Below are positions 44,901-58,262 of a stretch of DNA of 64,000 bases, in pieces; position 1 is the stretch's first letter, and every line of letters begins with the position of its first letter. This DNA is from Vagococcus fluvialis (GTDB lineage Bacteria > Bacillota > Bacilli > Lactobacillales > Vagococcaceae): positions 19,690 to 83,689 of the forward strand of contig NZ_QPJV01000011.1 in NCBI RefSeq assembly GCF_003337315.1, in the 5' to 3' direction. The notes under the pieces are model-generated. The model saw only the letters and a list, made by a program, of their open reading frames with translations. It searched no databases and was not told the DNA's origin. The position numbers and the translations under genes were made by a program.

Positions 44901-45263
44901 ATGACATATAGTAAAAGCAATACAGCATATCTTCATAATCAAATTTTGACAGCATCTCCCAAAAAACTAATTGAAATTCTTATTGAATCAGCTATAAAAC
45001 ATCTAAAATTAGCGAATCACTATATTGATAAAAAAGATATTCAAGAAGTAAATAAGCAACTTATAAAAGCTCAAGAGATTGTAATGGAATTAAAATTATC
45101 GATTAATCCAGATGTTCAGGGTGATGTACCAGTTCAACTTAGCAAAATGTATGATTTTATGTTTAATCAATTGATTCAAGCAAATTTATCAAAAGATAAA
45201 GAGAAAATTTTATTAGTTCAAGAAATGCTGGAGGAACTTTTAGAAACATGGGTTCAATTGTAA
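44901..45263 (+). CDS. fliS: flagellin export chaperone FliS
   Basis: This 120-residue helical protein has the FliS features YLHNQILTASPKKLIEILIESAIKHLKLA and PVQLSKMYDFMFNQLIQANLSKDKEKILLVQEMLEELLETW. It binds the C-terminus of flagellin and keeps it unpolymerised before export. The ATG at 44901 follows AGAGGTG. It overlaps the next gene by 16 bases, so the two are probably translated together. Confidence 0.92.
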   Translation: MTYSKSNTAYLHNQILTASPKKLIEILIESAIKHLKLANHYIDKKDIQEVNKQLIKAQEIVMELKLSINPDVQGDVPVQLSKMYDFMFNQLIQANLSKDKEKILLVQEMLEELLETWVQL

Positions 45264-46063
45264 AAAATAAAGTAGTTAAGTTTTTATTGATAGTCATAGG
45301 ATGCGTTATTATATTTTATTTAGTTAGTTATATTAGTAGGGTGAGTAGGGGACACTCTAATAGACTAGAGCTAACAGAAAATATCAAAGACATCTATGAA
45401 GAATCAAAAGATAAAAATAATCTTTTAATTGGTTATAAAGAGTCCCTAAAATTAGAAGAATCATCATTTTATGAATTACCAGTTCCTCTTATTAACCAGT
45501 TACAAGAACCAGCATTAAAGTATGGTTGTGAGGTAACTTCTTTAAGTATGTTATTATCATTTTTTCAATTGGAATATAGTAAGAATGAGCTACAAGATTT
45601 AATCAATAAAGAATTTTTTCTAGATGATATGGGAAATTACGGCGATCCAGATGTTGGCTTTGTAGGAGATGCAACGGGAAACACTCCAGGGACGGGTGTA
45701 AATGTGGGACCGATTGTTGAATTAACAGAAAAAATAATTGGTGATGAATTTGAGGTAATAAATTCTTCTGGAAAATCTATTGATGACATATTAAAGGTAG
45801 TTGCTAATGGAAATCCTGTTTGGATAGTTACGAGTATTGATTATAGTTTACCAAAAAAAACAGATTTTATTGAATGGAAAACCAGAAATGGTGTTAAACA
45901 AATATCTGTTAAACATCATGCTGCTGTTGTAATCGGATTTGATGGGAATTCTGTTTTGTTAAATGATGCTTTTGGTAAAAAAATAAGTATAGATAAAGAA
46001 AAATTAAGTGACATATATACTGGTATGGGGAGCCAAAGTATGTATGTCAATAAAATATTTTAG
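45248..46063 (+). CDS. membrane-anchored C39-like cysteine peptidase coupled to fliS
   Basis: This 271-residue protein has one N-terminal membrane helix at about 11-30 (KFLLIVIGCVIIFYLVSYIS) and an extracellular papain-like domain of the C39/YvpB type. The catalytic residues appear as C94 (KYGCEVTSLSMLL), H223/H224 (VKHHAAVVIGFDG) and D240 (LLNDAFG). The inserted acidic loop LDDMGNYGDPDVGFVGDATG is typical of YvpB-like proteins. It begins inside fliS (16-base overlap) and ends at a terminator, so it belongs to the fliC transcription block. Its substrate is unknown. It could act on surface or secreted flagellar proteins, or on the cell wall; this is inferred from position only. Confidence 0.85.
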   Translation: MGSIVKNKVVKFLLIVIGCVIIFYLVSYISRVSRGHSNRLELTENIKDIYEESKDKNNLLIGYKESLKLEESSFYELPVPLINQLQEPALKYGCEVTSLSMLLSFFQLEYSKNELQDLINKEFFLDDMGNYGDPDVGFVGDATGNTPGTGVNVGPIVELTEKIIGDEFEVINSSGKSIDDILKVVANGNPVWIVTSIDYSLPKKTDFIEWKTRNGVKQISVKHHAAVVIGFDGNSVLLNDAFGKKISIDKEKLSDIYTGMGSQSMYVNKIF

Positions 46064-46070
46064 CAAAATC

Positions 46071-46104
46071 AAGTAACTTACTCAATTTAGTAAGATACTT
46101 TTTT
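46071..46104 (+). terminator. terminator after the C39-like gene
   Basis: AAGTAACTTACT / AGTAAGATACTT form a stem followed by TTTTTT; it closes the flagellar late block. Confidence 0.8.
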
Positions 46105-46142
46105 CACTTCACTTAAATTTGCTAAATATAATAAATAAATAT

Positions 46143-46168
46143 AAAAGATCCGTGTTGGGTCTTTTTTT
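46143..46168 (+). terminator. second terminator ahead of rluD
   Basis: AAAAGATCC / GGGTCTTTT with loop GTGTT, followed by a T run. It lies 40 bases after the previous terminator. Confidence 0.7.
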
Positions 46169-46196
46169 GTTTTTTACAGCTATTTTATGATAAACT
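46167..46196 (+). promoter_or_regulatory. putative promoter for rluD
   Basis: TTGTTT (46167-46172), 18 bases, then an extended -10 TGATAAACT (TAAACT at 46191-46196). It lies 31 bases upstream of the rluD start. Confidence 0.45.
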
Positions 46197-46226
46197 AGGA
46201 AGGAATCTACATGAAGGAGCGTATCA

Positions 46227-47132
46227 ATGGAAATATTAGAATATACAATTACAGAGGAAAAGGGCCGTTTAGATAAAGTCTTAGTTGAAGCTTTTCCTCA
46301 ATTTTCAAGATCACAAATTCAAGCATGGTTAAAGGAAGACCGTGTGACTGTTAATGATGAAACAAGTCGAGCAAACTATAAAGTGAAGGCTGATGATAAA
46401 ATCGTTATTAACCGCCCAGAACCTCAAGTTATTGAGGCTGTTGCTCAAGACTTACCACTAGAAATTATCTATGAAGATGATAGTGTTATGGTAATTAATA
46501 AACCTCAAGGAATGGTTGTTCACCCATCAGCCGGACATCCTGATGGAACTTTAGTTAATGCGTTAATGTTTCATAGTGACAAATTATCAACTATTAATGA
46601 TGTCATTAGACCAGGTATTGTTCACCGAATTGATAAAGATACATCAGGTCTTTTAATGGTAGCAAAAAATGATGAAGCTCATCTTTATTTAGCTGAACAA
46701 TTAAAAGAGAAAAAAGCTTTAAGAAAATATGTGGCCTTAGTTCATGGAGAGATTCCACATGAAAAAGGAACGATTACCGCGCCTATTGGTAGAAGTAAAG
46801 ACAATCGTCAAAAACAAGCTGTTGTAGGTGATGGAAAACCAGCAGTCACTCATTTTACAGTTCTGGAGCGTTTTGAAGAGTTTACTTTAGTTGAGTGTCA
46901 ACTTGAAACAGGTAGAACACATCAGATTCGTGTTCATATGGATTATATAGGCTTTCCAATTGCAGGTGATCCTCTATACGGTCCAAAGAAAACATTACCT
47001 GGGCCAGGTCAGTTTTTACATGCTAAGACACTAGGGTTTGAACACCCTGTTACTCATGAAGAAATGATTTTTAGTAGTGACATTCCAGAAGTGTTTGAAG
47101 AAACTTTAGAAAACTTGAGACAAAACCGTTGA
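46227..47132 (+). CDS. rluD: 23S rRNA pseudouridine synthase, RluD family
   Basis: This 301-residue enzyme has an N-terminal S4 RNA-binding domain (about 12-75, GRLDKVLVEAFPQFSRSQIQAWLKEDRVTVNDE) and a pseudouridine synthase domain with the catalytic Asp in GIVHRIDKDTSGLLMVAK. Further motifs are QRLELETGRTHQIRVH-like (CQLETGRTHQIRVH) and AGDPLYGPKK. It modifies helix 69-type or similar uridines in 23S rRNA. lspA, which often precedes it in related bacteria, is not here; two terminators separate it from the flagellar block. Confidence 0.93.
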   Translation: MEILEYTITEEKGRLDKVLVEAFPQFSRSQIQAWLKEDRVTVNDETSRANYKVKADDKIVINRPEPQVIEAVAQDLPLEIIYEDDSVMVINKPQGMVVHPSAGHPDGTLVNALMFHSDKLSTINDVIRPGIVHRIDKDTSGLLMVAKNDEAHLYLAEQLKEKKALRKYVALVHGEIPHEKGTITAPIGRSKDNRQKQAVVGDGKPAVTHFTVLERFEEFTLVECQLETGRTHQIRVHMDYIGFPIAGDPLYGPKKTLPGPGQFLHAKTLGFEHPVTHEEMIFSSDIPEVFEETLENLRQNR

Positions 47133-47157
47133 TTTTAAGTTTTTTTTAAGGTATGAT
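47129..47157 (+). promoter_or_regulatory. sigma-A promoter of the pyr operon
   Basis: TTGATT (47129-47134, overlapping the rluD stop) and TATGAT (47152-47157) at 17-base spacing. Transcription would begin near 47164, just ahead of the PyrR leader. Confidence 0.7.
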
Positions 47158-47174
47158 GATTTCAATAAATAAAT

Positions 47175-47324
47175 AGAAGTCCTTTAAGAGTGGTCCTGTG
47201 AGGCTAAGAAGGAATAAGTTGATTTTTCTTATATCAAGGGTGGAGTGTATCCCGATAGCTAAAAGAAATCTCGTCTTTAACGTAAACAAATTCCTCTTAT
47301 CTCTTTATGGATGAGAGTTTTTTT
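47175..47324 (+). promoter_or_regulatory. PyrR-dependent attenuator upstream of pyrR
   Basis: The leader contains the PyrR-binding loop (GGTCCTGTGAGGCTAAGAAGG at 47192-47212, matching the AGAGAGGCT-type anti-antiterminator). A terminator hairpin follows, CTCTTATC / GATGAGAG (47294-47317) with seven T residues. When UMP is high PyrR binds the loop and the terminator forms. This is the standard mechanism for Gram-positive pyr operons. Confidence 0.85.
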
Positions 47325-47338
47325 ATGGACTTTTTTAG

Positions 47339-47890
<552 letters not shown>

Positions 47891-47899
47891 ATAAGCTTT

Positions 47900-48013
47900 T
47901 TAATCGAGTACAGAGAGACTAGGAAGAGCGACTTAGACAATTATGATAGGAGTTAGTGTATCCATCTGTCTATTTTCGTGTGCCTCGTTTCGAACTTGAA
48001 ACGAGGTTTTTTT
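47900..48013 (+). promoter_or_regulatory. second PyrR attenuator, upstream of the uracil permease gene
   Basis: A PyrR-binding loop with TACAGAGAGACTAGGAAG (47909-47926) is followed by the terminator stem CCTCGTTTC / GAAACGAGG (47983-48006) and TTTTTTT. It would adjust expression of the transporter and the biosynthetic genes independently of pyrR. Confidence 0.88.
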
Positions 48014-48033
48014 ATTGAAAAGGGGAAGAAAAA

Positions 48034-49326
48034 ATGAGTCAAGAATTTAGAAATGAAGATGTGGTTTTAGATATTCAAGATAAGCCGAATGGTGTGAAGT
48101 GGTTAGGGTTAAGTTTACAACACCTTTTTACCATGTTTGGAGCAACTGTCTTAGTACCAATCTTAGTAGGAATTAATCCTGGAATTGCACTTTTTAGTTC
48201 AGGTCTAGGGACATTGGTTTACTTGTTTGTCACAAAAGGAAAGATTCCAGCTTACTTAGGAAGTAGTTTTGCTTTTATTGCAGCGATGCAAATGTTAATG
48301 AAAGACGCAGGTTATCCGGCAATTGCTCTTGGAGCAATTACAACAGGAGCGGTGTACTTGATTGTCTCTCTAATTGTAAAAAAATCTGGTTCAGGTTGGT
48401 TAGATAGATTATTACCACCTATCGTAGTTGGGCCAGTAGTAATGGTAATCGGACTTGGATTAGCCGCAAATGCAGCTAACCAAGCAATGTTTGAAAACTT
48501 AGGAACACCAGAACAAATTTATAATGTTAAATATATTGCAGTAGCACTGATTACACTTATTCTAACAATTATTTTCAACATGTATCTAAAAGGCTTTATG
48601 GGATTGATTCCAATCTTACTAGGAATTGTTTGTGGTTATATTGTTGCTCTAATCTTTGGCATAGTAAATATTGAGCCAATTAAAGAAGCTGCTTGGTTTG
48701 CAATGCCAAGCTTCCAAGTACCTTTTGTAACGTACACACCAAAGCTTTACTTAACAGCAATTCTAACAATGGCTCCAATTGCTTTTGTAACAATGACAGA
48801 ACACATTGGTCATTTAATGGTTTTAAACAAATTAACTAAACGAAACTTTTACGAAAATCCAGGTCTTCATAAAACATTAATGGGTGATGGACTCGCACAA
48901 ATTGTAGCTGGTTTAGTAGGAGGACCTCCTGTAACAAGTTATGGTGAGAACATCGGAGTGCTTGCCATTACACGTGTACATAGCGTTTTTGTTATCGGTG
49001 GTGCGGCTGCTTTAGCAATGATCTTAGCTTTTGTTGGTAAATTAACAGCTTTAATTCAAAGTATTCCTGGACCAGTCATTGGTGGAATTAGCTTTATCCT
49101 ATTCGGAGTAATTGCTTCAAGTGGATTAAAAATTTTAATTGATAATAAAATTGACTTTAACTTAAAGCGCAATTTATTAATTGCTTCAGTTATTTTAGTA
49201 GTAGGAATCGGTGGATTAACATTCCAAGCTGGTCCAATCGCTTTATCAGGTATGGCTTTAGCAACACTCTTTGGAATCATTTTAAACTTAGTTTTACCTC
49301 AGCAAGCTAAAAGTGAAGCTGAATAA
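48034..49326 (+). CDS. uraA: uracil permease (NCS2 family)
   Basis: This 430-residue polytopic membrane protein has 12-14 predicted segments. The family motif GDGLAQIVAGLVGGPPVTSYGENIGVLAITRVHS (about residues 290-323) includes the substrate-binding glutamate of UraA/PyrP transporters. It imports uracil with protons for salvage. It lies between pyrR and pyrB, as in Bacillus pyrP. The ATG follows AGGGGAAGAA. Confidence 0.95.
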   Translation: MSQEFRNEDVVLDIQDKPNGVKWLGLSLQHLFTMFGATVLVPILVGINPGIALFSSGLGTLVYLFVTKGKIPAYLGSSFAFIAAMQMLMKDAGYPAIALGAITTGAVYLIVSLIVKKSGSGWLDRLLPPIVVGPVVMVIGLGLAANAANQAMFENLGTPEQIYNVKYIAVALITLILTIIFNMYLKGFMGLIPILLGIVCGYIVALIFGIVNIEPIKEAAWFAMPSFQVPFVTYTPKLYLTAILTMAPIAFVTMTEHIGHLMVLNKLTKRNFYENPGLHKTLMGDGLAQIVAGLVGGPPVTSYGENIGVLAITRVHSVFVIGGAAALAMILAFVGKLTALIQSIPGPVIGGISFILFGVIASSGLKILIDNKIDFNLKRNLLIASVILVVGIGGLTFQAGPIALSGMALATLFGIILNLVLPQQAKSEAE

Positions 49327-49353
49327 CTTAGTCAATATTTAGGGGGAAACAAG

Positions 49354-50280
49354 ATGATTATTACGTCAGAAAGAATTAGTTTAAAACATCTCTTAACAGC
49401 TGAGTCATTAAGTGATCAAGAAGTTATGGGCCTAATTGAAAGAGCTCAAGCTTTTAAACGAGGTGAAAAGGCTGAACTAAAAAAACAACAGTATTTTACA
49501 GCAAACTTGTTTTTTGAAAACAGTACAAGAACACATAAGAGTTTTGAAGTAGCTGAAAAAAAACTAGGGATAGACGTGATTGAATTTGACGCTAAGACAA
49601 GTTCTGTTTCAAAAGGTGAATCTTTATATGACACGGTGTTAACCATGTCAGCAATCGGCGTTCATGCTTGTGTGATTCGTCACTGGGAAGAAGATTATTA
49701 CAACGAACTAATTCAAAGTAAAACGATTACTACCTCAATCATTAACGGGGGAGACGGAAGTGGTAATCATCCAACCCAATGTTTACTAGATTTACTGACT
49801 ATTTATGAAGAGTTTGGTCATTTTGAGAACTTAAATATTGCGATTTGCGGTGATTTAACTCACTCAAGAGTAGCTAACTCAAATATGAAGATGTTAAAAC
49901 GTTTAGGAGCGAATCTTTACTTTTGTGGTCCAGAGGCTTGGTATAATAAAAAGTATGAAGCCTATGGAACCTTTAAACCAATAGATGAGGTCTTAGATAA
50001 AGTTGATGTGATGATGATGCTTCGTGTACAACATGAGCGTCATGAAGGTAATAGTGAATTTTCAAAAGAAAACTATCATACAGAGTATGGTTTAACAACT
50101 GGAAGAGCTAAGAAAATGAAAAAGGATGCTATCATTATGCATCCAGCACCAGTTAATAGAGATGTTGAGTTGGCAGATGAGTTAGTTGAGTCTTATCAAT
50201 CAAGAATTACTCAACAAATGTCAAATGGTGTTTTTATGAGAATGGCTATTTTAGAAGCAATATTACACGGAAAAGCATAG
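49354..50280 (+). CDS. pyrB: aspartate carbamoyltransferase catalytic subunit
   Basis: This 308-residue enzyme joins carbamoyl phosphate and aspartate to carbamoyl aspartate. The carbamoyl-phosphate site is [20 protein letters not shown] (about residues 48-67), with later motifs [18 protein letters not shown] and [10 protein letters not shown]. No regulatory chain (pyrI) is present, as in other Gram-positives. Start ATG at 49354 behind AGGGGGAAA. Confidence 0.96.
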   Translation: MIITSERISLKHLLTAESLSDQEVMGLIERAQAFKRGEKAELKKQQYFTANLFFENSTRTHKSFEVAEKKLGIDVIEFDAKTSSVSKGESLYDTVLTMSAIGVHACVIRHWEEDYYNELIQSKTITTSIINGGDGSGNHPTQCLLDLLTIYEEFGHFENLNIAICGDLTHSRVANSNMKMLKRLGANLYFCGPEAWYNKKYEAYGTFKPIDEVLDKVDVMMMLRVQHERHEGNSEFSKENYHTEYGLTTGRAKKMKKDAIIMHPAPVNRDVELADELVESYQSRITQQMSNGVFMRMAILEAILHGKA

Positions 50281-50290
50281 GAGGATAATG

Positions 50291-51571
50291 ATGAAAACAT
50301 TAATTAAGAATGGGTTTATTGTTGAAAGAGAGAACGAACTTAATCAAGTAGATGTGTGGATTGAGGAAGGGAAAATTAAGGCTTTAGGTCATTTTGATTC
50401 TGAAGTCCTATCTTTTGATAACATTATTGATGCTAAAGGCGGATTAATTGCTCCTGGGTTAGTTGATGTCCATGTCCACTTTAGAGAACCAGGTTTTGAA
50501 TATAAAGAAACTATTGCAACAGGAAGTGCCTCAGCTGCTAAAGGTGGATTTACAACAGTTTGTGCTATGCCAAACTTAAAACCAGTACCAGATAATGCTG
50601 CAACACTAGAAGACATTAATCAACGTATTGAGGCGACGAGCCAAGTTAAAATTTTACAATATGCTTCTATTACAAAAGACTTAAATTCAGAAGAATTAGT
50701 TGATTTTAAAAGTTTGAAAAAGGCTAAAGCTTTTGCTTTTACAAATGACGGAGTTGGTGTTCAAACTGCTGGCACGATGTACTTAGCAATGAAAGAAGCA
50801 GCCAAACTAGATATGGCGATTGTCGCTCATACCGAAGATGAGTCATTACTTTTTAATGGGGTTATGCATAAAGGTAAGGTTTCAGAAAAATTAGGCTTAC
50901 CAGGAATTATGAGTGCCACTGAGTCATCTCAAATTGCAAGAGATGTTCTATTAGCTCAAGAAACAGGAGTCCACTATCACGTGTGTCATGTATCAACAAA
51001 AGAAAGTGTCGAAGTCATTCGCCAAGCTAAAAAACACGGTATTCATGTAACTTGCGAAGTGTGTCCACATCACTTAATTATGACTGATCAAGACATTACA
51101 CATGATCATGGAAACTTTAAAATGAATCCACCATTAAGAGCTAATGAAGATCAACAAGCTTTAATTGATGGATTATTAGATGGAACAATTGATTGTATCG
51201 CAACAGATCACGCGCCACATAGTTGTTGTGAGAAAAATCAAAGTATGGTTGACTCTCCTTTTGGAATTATTGGAAGTGAAACTGCCTTTCAGTTAATGTA
51301 CACACACTTTGTTGAGACAGGTAAATTCACCTTAGAACAAGTTGTTTACTGGATGAGTACAGCACCATCAAGAATATTTAAATTAGATACAGGAACACTA
51401 GGTATTAACTCAGATGCAGATATTGCCATCTTTGACTTAGAAACCGAAAATGAAATAGAAGATAACTTTGCATCAAAATCAAATAATACACCTTTCATTG
51501 GTGAAAAAGTAAAAGGTGAAACATTATATACATTAGTAAATGGCAAACTTGTTTGGCATAAGGGAGAGTAG
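50291..51571 (+). CDS. pyrC: dihydroorotase
   Basis: This encodes 426 residues from the ATG at 50291, which is spaced 6 bases from AGGAGG (50279-50284); the ATG at 50288 is only 3 bases away. The zinc ligands appear as DVHVHFREPG near residues 58-67, with further residues in HTEDES, HYHVCHVSTKE and CIATDHAPHS. It cyclises carbamoyl aspartate to dihydroorotate. The next gene, carA, begins 3 bases after its stop. Confidence 0.95.
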   Translation: MKTLIKNGFIVERENELNQVDVWIEEGKIKALGHFDSEVLSFDNIIDAKGGLIAPGLVDVHVHFREPGFEYKETIATGSASAAKGGFTTVCAMPNLKPVPDNAATLEDINQRIEATSQVKILQYASITKDLNSEELVDFKSLKKAKAFAFTNDGVGVQTAGTMYLAMKEAAKLDMAIVAHTEDESLLFNGVMHKGKVSEKLGLPGIMSATESSQIARDVLLAQETGVHYHVCHVSTKESVEVIRQAKKHGIHVTCEVCPHHLIMTDQDITHDHGNFKMNPPLRANEDQQALIDGLLDGTIDCIATDHAPHSCCEKNQSMVDSPFGIIGSETAFQLMYTHFVETGKFTLEQVVYWMSTAPSRIFKLDTGTLGINSDADIAIFDLETENEIEDNFASKSNNTPFIGEKVKGETLYTLVNGKLVWHKGE

Positions 51572-51574
51572 AGA

Positions 51575-52648
51575 ATGAAACGATTGTTGATTTTAGAAGA
51601 CGGAACATATTTTGAAGGTGTTGGCTTTGGCGCACCGAATATTACAACAGGGGAAGTTGTTTTTACCACTGGTATGAGTGGTTACCAAGAAGTTCTAACA
51701 GATCCAAGTTTTAAAGGACAAATGATTTTGTTTACTTACCCAACAATCGGAAATTACGGTATTAATCGGGATGATTTTGAATCAATGGAACCTGCTTGTA
51801 GTGGTGTCATTGTAAAAGATCACGCAAGAGTCGCTTCAAACTGGCGTAGTCAAATGACTTTAGATGATTTTTTAAAACAGAAAAAAATTCCTGGTATTTC
51901 AGGAATTGATACTCGCGCCTTAACTAAAAAATTAAGAGAATCAGGCACTATTAAAGGTAGTATCATTGATGTAGTCGAAGACTTAGAGCATGAATTTGAC
52001 CAATTAAAAGCAACAGTTTTACCTGGAAATCAAGTAGCAGAAGTTTCAACGACTAAAGCGTACAGTATTCCAGGAACAGGTAAAAATGTAGTCGTTGTAG
52101 ACTTTGGAATGAAGCATTCAATACTAAGAGAATTAGTTTCAAGAAAATGTGGCGTGACAGTTGTACCTTATAACTACACAGCTGAACAAATTTTAGCCTT
52201 ATCTCCAGATGGTGTTTTATTATCTAATGGACCTGGAGATCCTAAAAATGTTATGGAAGCAACTAAAATGATTCAAGGCATTCAGGGTGAATTACCAATA
52301 TTTGGAATTTGTTTAGGACATCAGTTACTAAGTTTGGCTAATGGCGCTGATACATTTAAATTAACTTATGGTCACCGTGGAAGTAATCATCCAGTCAGAG
52401 AAATTGCATCAAATAACATTTATTTCACTTCTCAAAATCACGGTTATGCTGTTTCACGAGATAGCTTAGATACAACAGATTTAATGATGACTCATATTGA
52501 GATTAACGATGAAACAGTTGAAGGTGTTAAACACAAAAAGTATCCTTCATTCTCAGTACAGTTTCATCCAGACGCTGCACCTGGGCCACATGATGCTGTA
52601 TCACTTTTTGATGAATTTATTGAATTAATGGATAATTGGGGGAAATAA
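51575..52648 (+). CDS. carA: carbamoyl-phosphate synthase small subunit
   Basis: This 357-residue glutaminase subunit has the class I amidotransferase motif [13 protein letters not shown], with the nucleophilic Cys near residue 247, and the histidine/acid pair region [15 protein letters not shown]. It supplies ammonia to CarB. Placement within the pyr operon indicates the pyrimidine-specific synthase (also named PyrAA). Confidence 0.96.
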   Translation: MKRLLILEDGTYFEGVGFGAPNITTGEVVFTTGMSGYQEVLTDPSFKGQMILFTYPTIGNYGINRDDFESMEPACSGVIVKDHARVASNWRSQMTLDDFLKQKKIPGISGIDTRALTKKLRESGTIKGSIIDVVEDLEHEFDQLKATVLPGNQVAEVSTTKAYSIPGTGKNVVVVDFGMKHSILRELVSRKCGVTVVPYNYTAEQILALSPDGVLLSNGPGDPKNVMEATKMIQGIQGELPIFGICLGHQLLSLANGADTFKLTYGHRGSNHPVREIASNNIYFTSQNHGYAVSRDSLDTTDLMMTHIEINDETVEGVKHKKYPSFSVQFHPDAAPGPHDAVSLFDEFIELMDNWGK

Positions 52649-52649
52649 G

Positions 52650-55600
52650 ATGCCAAAAAGAAATGATATTAAGAAAATACTAGTAATCGGTTCAGGCCCA
52701 ATTATTATTGGTCAAGCTGCAGAATTTGACTATGCAGGAACACAAGCTTGTCTTGCTTTAAAAGAAGAAGGCTACGAAGTTATTTTAATTAACTCAAATC
52801 CAGCAACTATTATGACAGATAAAAATATTGCCGATAAAGTTTATATCGAGCCAATCACTTTAGAGTTTGTTGCTAAAATTTTAAGAAAAGAACGACCAGA
52901 TGCTATTTTACCAACACTTGGTGGGCAAACAGGTTTAAACATGGCTATGACACTTTCAAAAAGTGGCATCTTAGAAGAATTAGATATTGAACTTTTAGGA
53001 ACTAAATTATCAGCAATCGACCAAGCAGAAGACAGAGATTTGTTTAAACAATTAATGGAAGAATTAGGTGAGCCGATTCCTGAGAGTGTGATTGTAAACA
53101 CCGTAGATCAAGCTTTAGATTTTGCTAAAGAAATTGGTTACCCATTAATCGTACGTCCAGCTTTCACTTTAGGTGGAACTGGTGGTGGTATGTGTGAAGA
53201 TGAAGAAAGTCTAATTGAAATTACGAAAAATGGTCTTCATTTATCTCCGGCAACTCAATGTTTAATTGAAAAAAGTATTGCAGGCTATAAAGAAATTGAA
53301 TTTGAAGTTATGCGTGACTCAAATGACAATGCCATTGTTGTCTGTCACATGGAAAACTTTGACCCAGTTGGTATTCATACAGGAGACTCTATTGTATTTG
53401 CACCATGTCAAACTTTATCAGATGTAGAAATTCAATTACTAAGAGATGCGTCATTAAAAATTATCAAAGCTTTAAAAATTGAAGGTGGATGTAACGTTCA
53501 GTTAGCTATTGACCCAGATAGTTACAAATACTATGTCATTGAGGTAAATCCTCGAGTAAGTCGATCATCAGCTTTAGCTAGTAAAGCAACAGGTTTTCCA
53601 ATTGCTAAACTAGCAGCAAAAATTGCCGTTGGTTTAACTCTAGATGAAGTAAAAAACCCAGTAACAGAAACAACTTATTCAATGTTTGAACCAACACTTG
53701 ATTATGTGGTTAGTAAAATACCACGTTGGGCATTTGATAAATTTGAAAAAGGAAACCGTATTTTAAGCACACAAATGAAAGCTACTGGCGAAGTTATGGC
53801 TTTAGGAAGAACAATTGAGGAGTCATTATTAAAAGCAGTTAGATCACTTGAAATTGGTGCTTACCATATTGAGTTAGAGGAATTAAAAGAGTTAACAGAA
53901 GCTGAAATTACATATGGCATGATTAATGCCCAAGATGACCGCTTATTTTATGTAGCAGAAGGTATTCGTCGAGGAATTTCTATTCATGACATTGCCAACT
54001 TTACAAAAATTGACCTGTTCTTCTTAGATAAAATCTTACATATTATTGAGATTGAACAAGAATTAGCACACAATGTGGAGGATTTAGAAGTTTTAAGAAA
54101 AGCTAAAAACTTCGGTTTAGCAGATAAAGTAATAGCAAGTAAATGGAACAAAAAAGAAGAAGACATTTATGCCTTAAGAAAAGCTGAAAATATTTTACCA
54201 GTTTACAAAATGGTAGACACATGTGCAGCCGAATTTGAATCTAAAACACCTTACTTCTATGGAACATATGAAACAGAAAATGAAAGTGTTAAATCAGATA
54301 AAGAATCTATCTTAGTACTTGGATCTGGTCCAATCAGAATCGGTCAAGGGGTTGAATTTGACTACGCAACAGTTCATTCGGTACAGGCCATTCAAGCACA
54401 AGGTTATGAAGCAATTATTATGAACAGCAATCCTGAAACAGTATCAACAGACTTCTCTGTTTCAGATAAACTTTACTTTGAACCTTTAACTTTAGAAGAT
54501 GTTCTTCATGTGATTGAACTAGAACAACCAAAAGGGGTTATTGTTCAATTTGGTGGACAAACTGCTATTAATCTAGCTGAAGGTTTATCAAAAAACGGAA
54601 TTAACATTATTGGAACAACGATTGAAGACTTAGACCGTGCAGAAAATAGAGATAAGTTTGAACATGCTTTAAGAGAATTAGGAGTGCCACAACCAAAAGG
54701 TGCTACAGCAACAAACGTTGAAGATGCAATTAAAATTGCAGAAGAGATTAAATACCCAGTACTTGTTAGACCTAGTTACGTTCTTGGTGGACGTGCTATG
54801 GAAATTGTTTGGAGTACTGAAGATTTGAAACGCTACATGAAAGAAGCTGTAAAAGCGTCTCCTGAGCATCCTGTTTTAATTGACCGTTATCTACTGGGGG
54901 TAGAGTGTGAAGTAGATGCCATTTGTGACGGTGTAGACGTGTTATTACCGGGAATCATGGAACATATTGAGCGAGCTGGTGTGCACTCAGGAGACTCAAT
55001 GGCTGTATATCCACCACAAAACCTATCTCAAATAGTTACTGATAAAATTGTTGATTACACAAAACGCTTAGCATTAGGTCTAAACTGCCTAGGGATGATG
55101 AACGTTCAGTTTATTGTTCATGAAGAAGAAGTATATGTGATTGAAGTAAACCCAAGAGCAAGTAGAACAGTTCCTTTCTTAAGTAAAGTAACGGGAATTT
55201 CAATGGCTCAAGTAGCAACAAAATGTATTTTAGGTGAAAGTTTAAAAAAACAAGGGTTTGAAAGTGGACTTTACGAAGAATCTAACTACGTTCATATTAA
55301 AGCACCAGTCTTCTCTTTTGCTAAGCTACATGATGTTGATACACAACTTGGACCTGAGATGAAATCAACTGGGGAAGTAATGGGAACAGATACAACTCTT
55401 GAAAAAGCTTTATATAAAGCTTTTGAAGCAAGTGGTATGCACTTACCAAGTTACGGTTCAGTGTTATTCACCATTGCAGATGAGACAAAAGATGAAGCCT
55501 TAAAATTAGCTAAACGTTTCAGTAACATTGGTTATGGGTTAATCGCGACTGAAGGAACAGGTGAGTTCTTTAAGAGTCACGGCTTAGAAGTGAAAATAGT

Positions 55601-55829
55601 TTCTAAAATTGATCAAAGTGGTCAACTAAATGTACTAGATATTATTCGTCTTGGACATACCCAACTAGTTATTAATACAACTGGTAATGAAACACAACCA
55701 AAATCAGATGGCTTTAAAATTAGACGTTCAACTGTAGAAAATGGTGTGCCACTAATGACATCTTTAGATACAGCAGATGCGATACTAAAAGTATTAGAAG
55801 AAAGAAGTTTTTCAGCTATCGCATTATAA
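52650..55829 (+). CDS. carB: carbamoyl-phosphate synthase large subunit
   Basis: This 1059-residue enzyme has two homologous ATP-grasp halves. The first begins [34 protein letters not shown], and the second near residue 552 begins [26 protein letters not shown]. The glycine-rich loops ([28 protein letters not shown]) are intact. The last ~130 residues ([24 protein letters not shown]) form the MGS-like allosteric domain where UMP or PRPP act. Normal length for this subunit. Confidence 0.97.
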   Translation: MPKRNDIKKILVIGSGPIIIGQAAEFDYAGTQACLALKEEGYEVILINSNPATIMTDKNIADKVYIEPITLEFVAKILRKERPDAILPTLGGQTGLNMAMTLSKSGILEELDIELLGTKLSAIDQAEDRDLFKQLMEELGEPIPESVIVNTVDQALDFAKEIGYPLIVRPAFTLGGTGGGMCEDEESLIEITKNGLHLSPATQCLIEKSIAGYKEIEFEVMRDSNDNAIVVCHMENFDPVGIHTGDSIVFAPCQTLSDVEIQLLRDASLKIIKALKIEGGCNVQLAIDPDSYKYYVIEVNPRVSRSSALASKATGFPIAKLAAKIAVGLTLDEVKNPVTETTYSMFEPTLDYVVSKIPRWAFDKFEKGNRILSTQMKATGEVMALGRTIEESLLKAVRSLEIGAYHIELEELKELTEAEITYGMINAQDDRLFYVAEGIRRGISIHDIANFTKIDLFFLDKILHIIEIEQELAHNVEDLEVLRKAKNFGLADKVIASKWNKKEEDIYALRKAENILPVYKMVDTCAAEFESKTPYFYGTYETENESVKSDKESILVLGSGPIRIGQGVEFDYATVHSVQAIQAQGYEAIIMNSNPETVSTDFSVSDKLYFEPLTLEDVLHVIELEQPKGVIVQFGGQTAINLAEGLSKNGINIIGTTIEDLDRAENRDKFEHALRELGVPQPKGATATNVEDAIKIAEEIKYPVLVRPSYVLGGRAMEIVWSTEDLKRYMKEAVKASPEHPVLIDRYLLGVECEVDAICDGVDVLLPGIMEHIERAGVHSGDSMAVYPPQNLSQIVTDKIVDYTKRLALGLNCLGMMNVQFIVHEEEVYVIEVNPRASRTVPFLSKVTGISMAQVATKCILGESLKKQGFESGLYEESNYVHIKAPVFSFAKLHDVDTQLGPEMKSTGEVMGTDTTLEKALYKAFEASGMHLPSYGSVLFTIADETKDEALKLAKRFSNIGYGLIATEGTGEFFKSHGLEVKIVSKIDQSGQLNVLDIIRLGHTQLVINTTGNETQPKSDGFKIRRSTVENGVPLMTSLDTADAILKVLEERSFSAIAL

Positions 55830-55852
55830 AACAAATAAGGAGAGGGAAGAAT

Positions 55853-58261
<2,409 letters not shown>

Positions 58262-58262
<1 letters not shown>

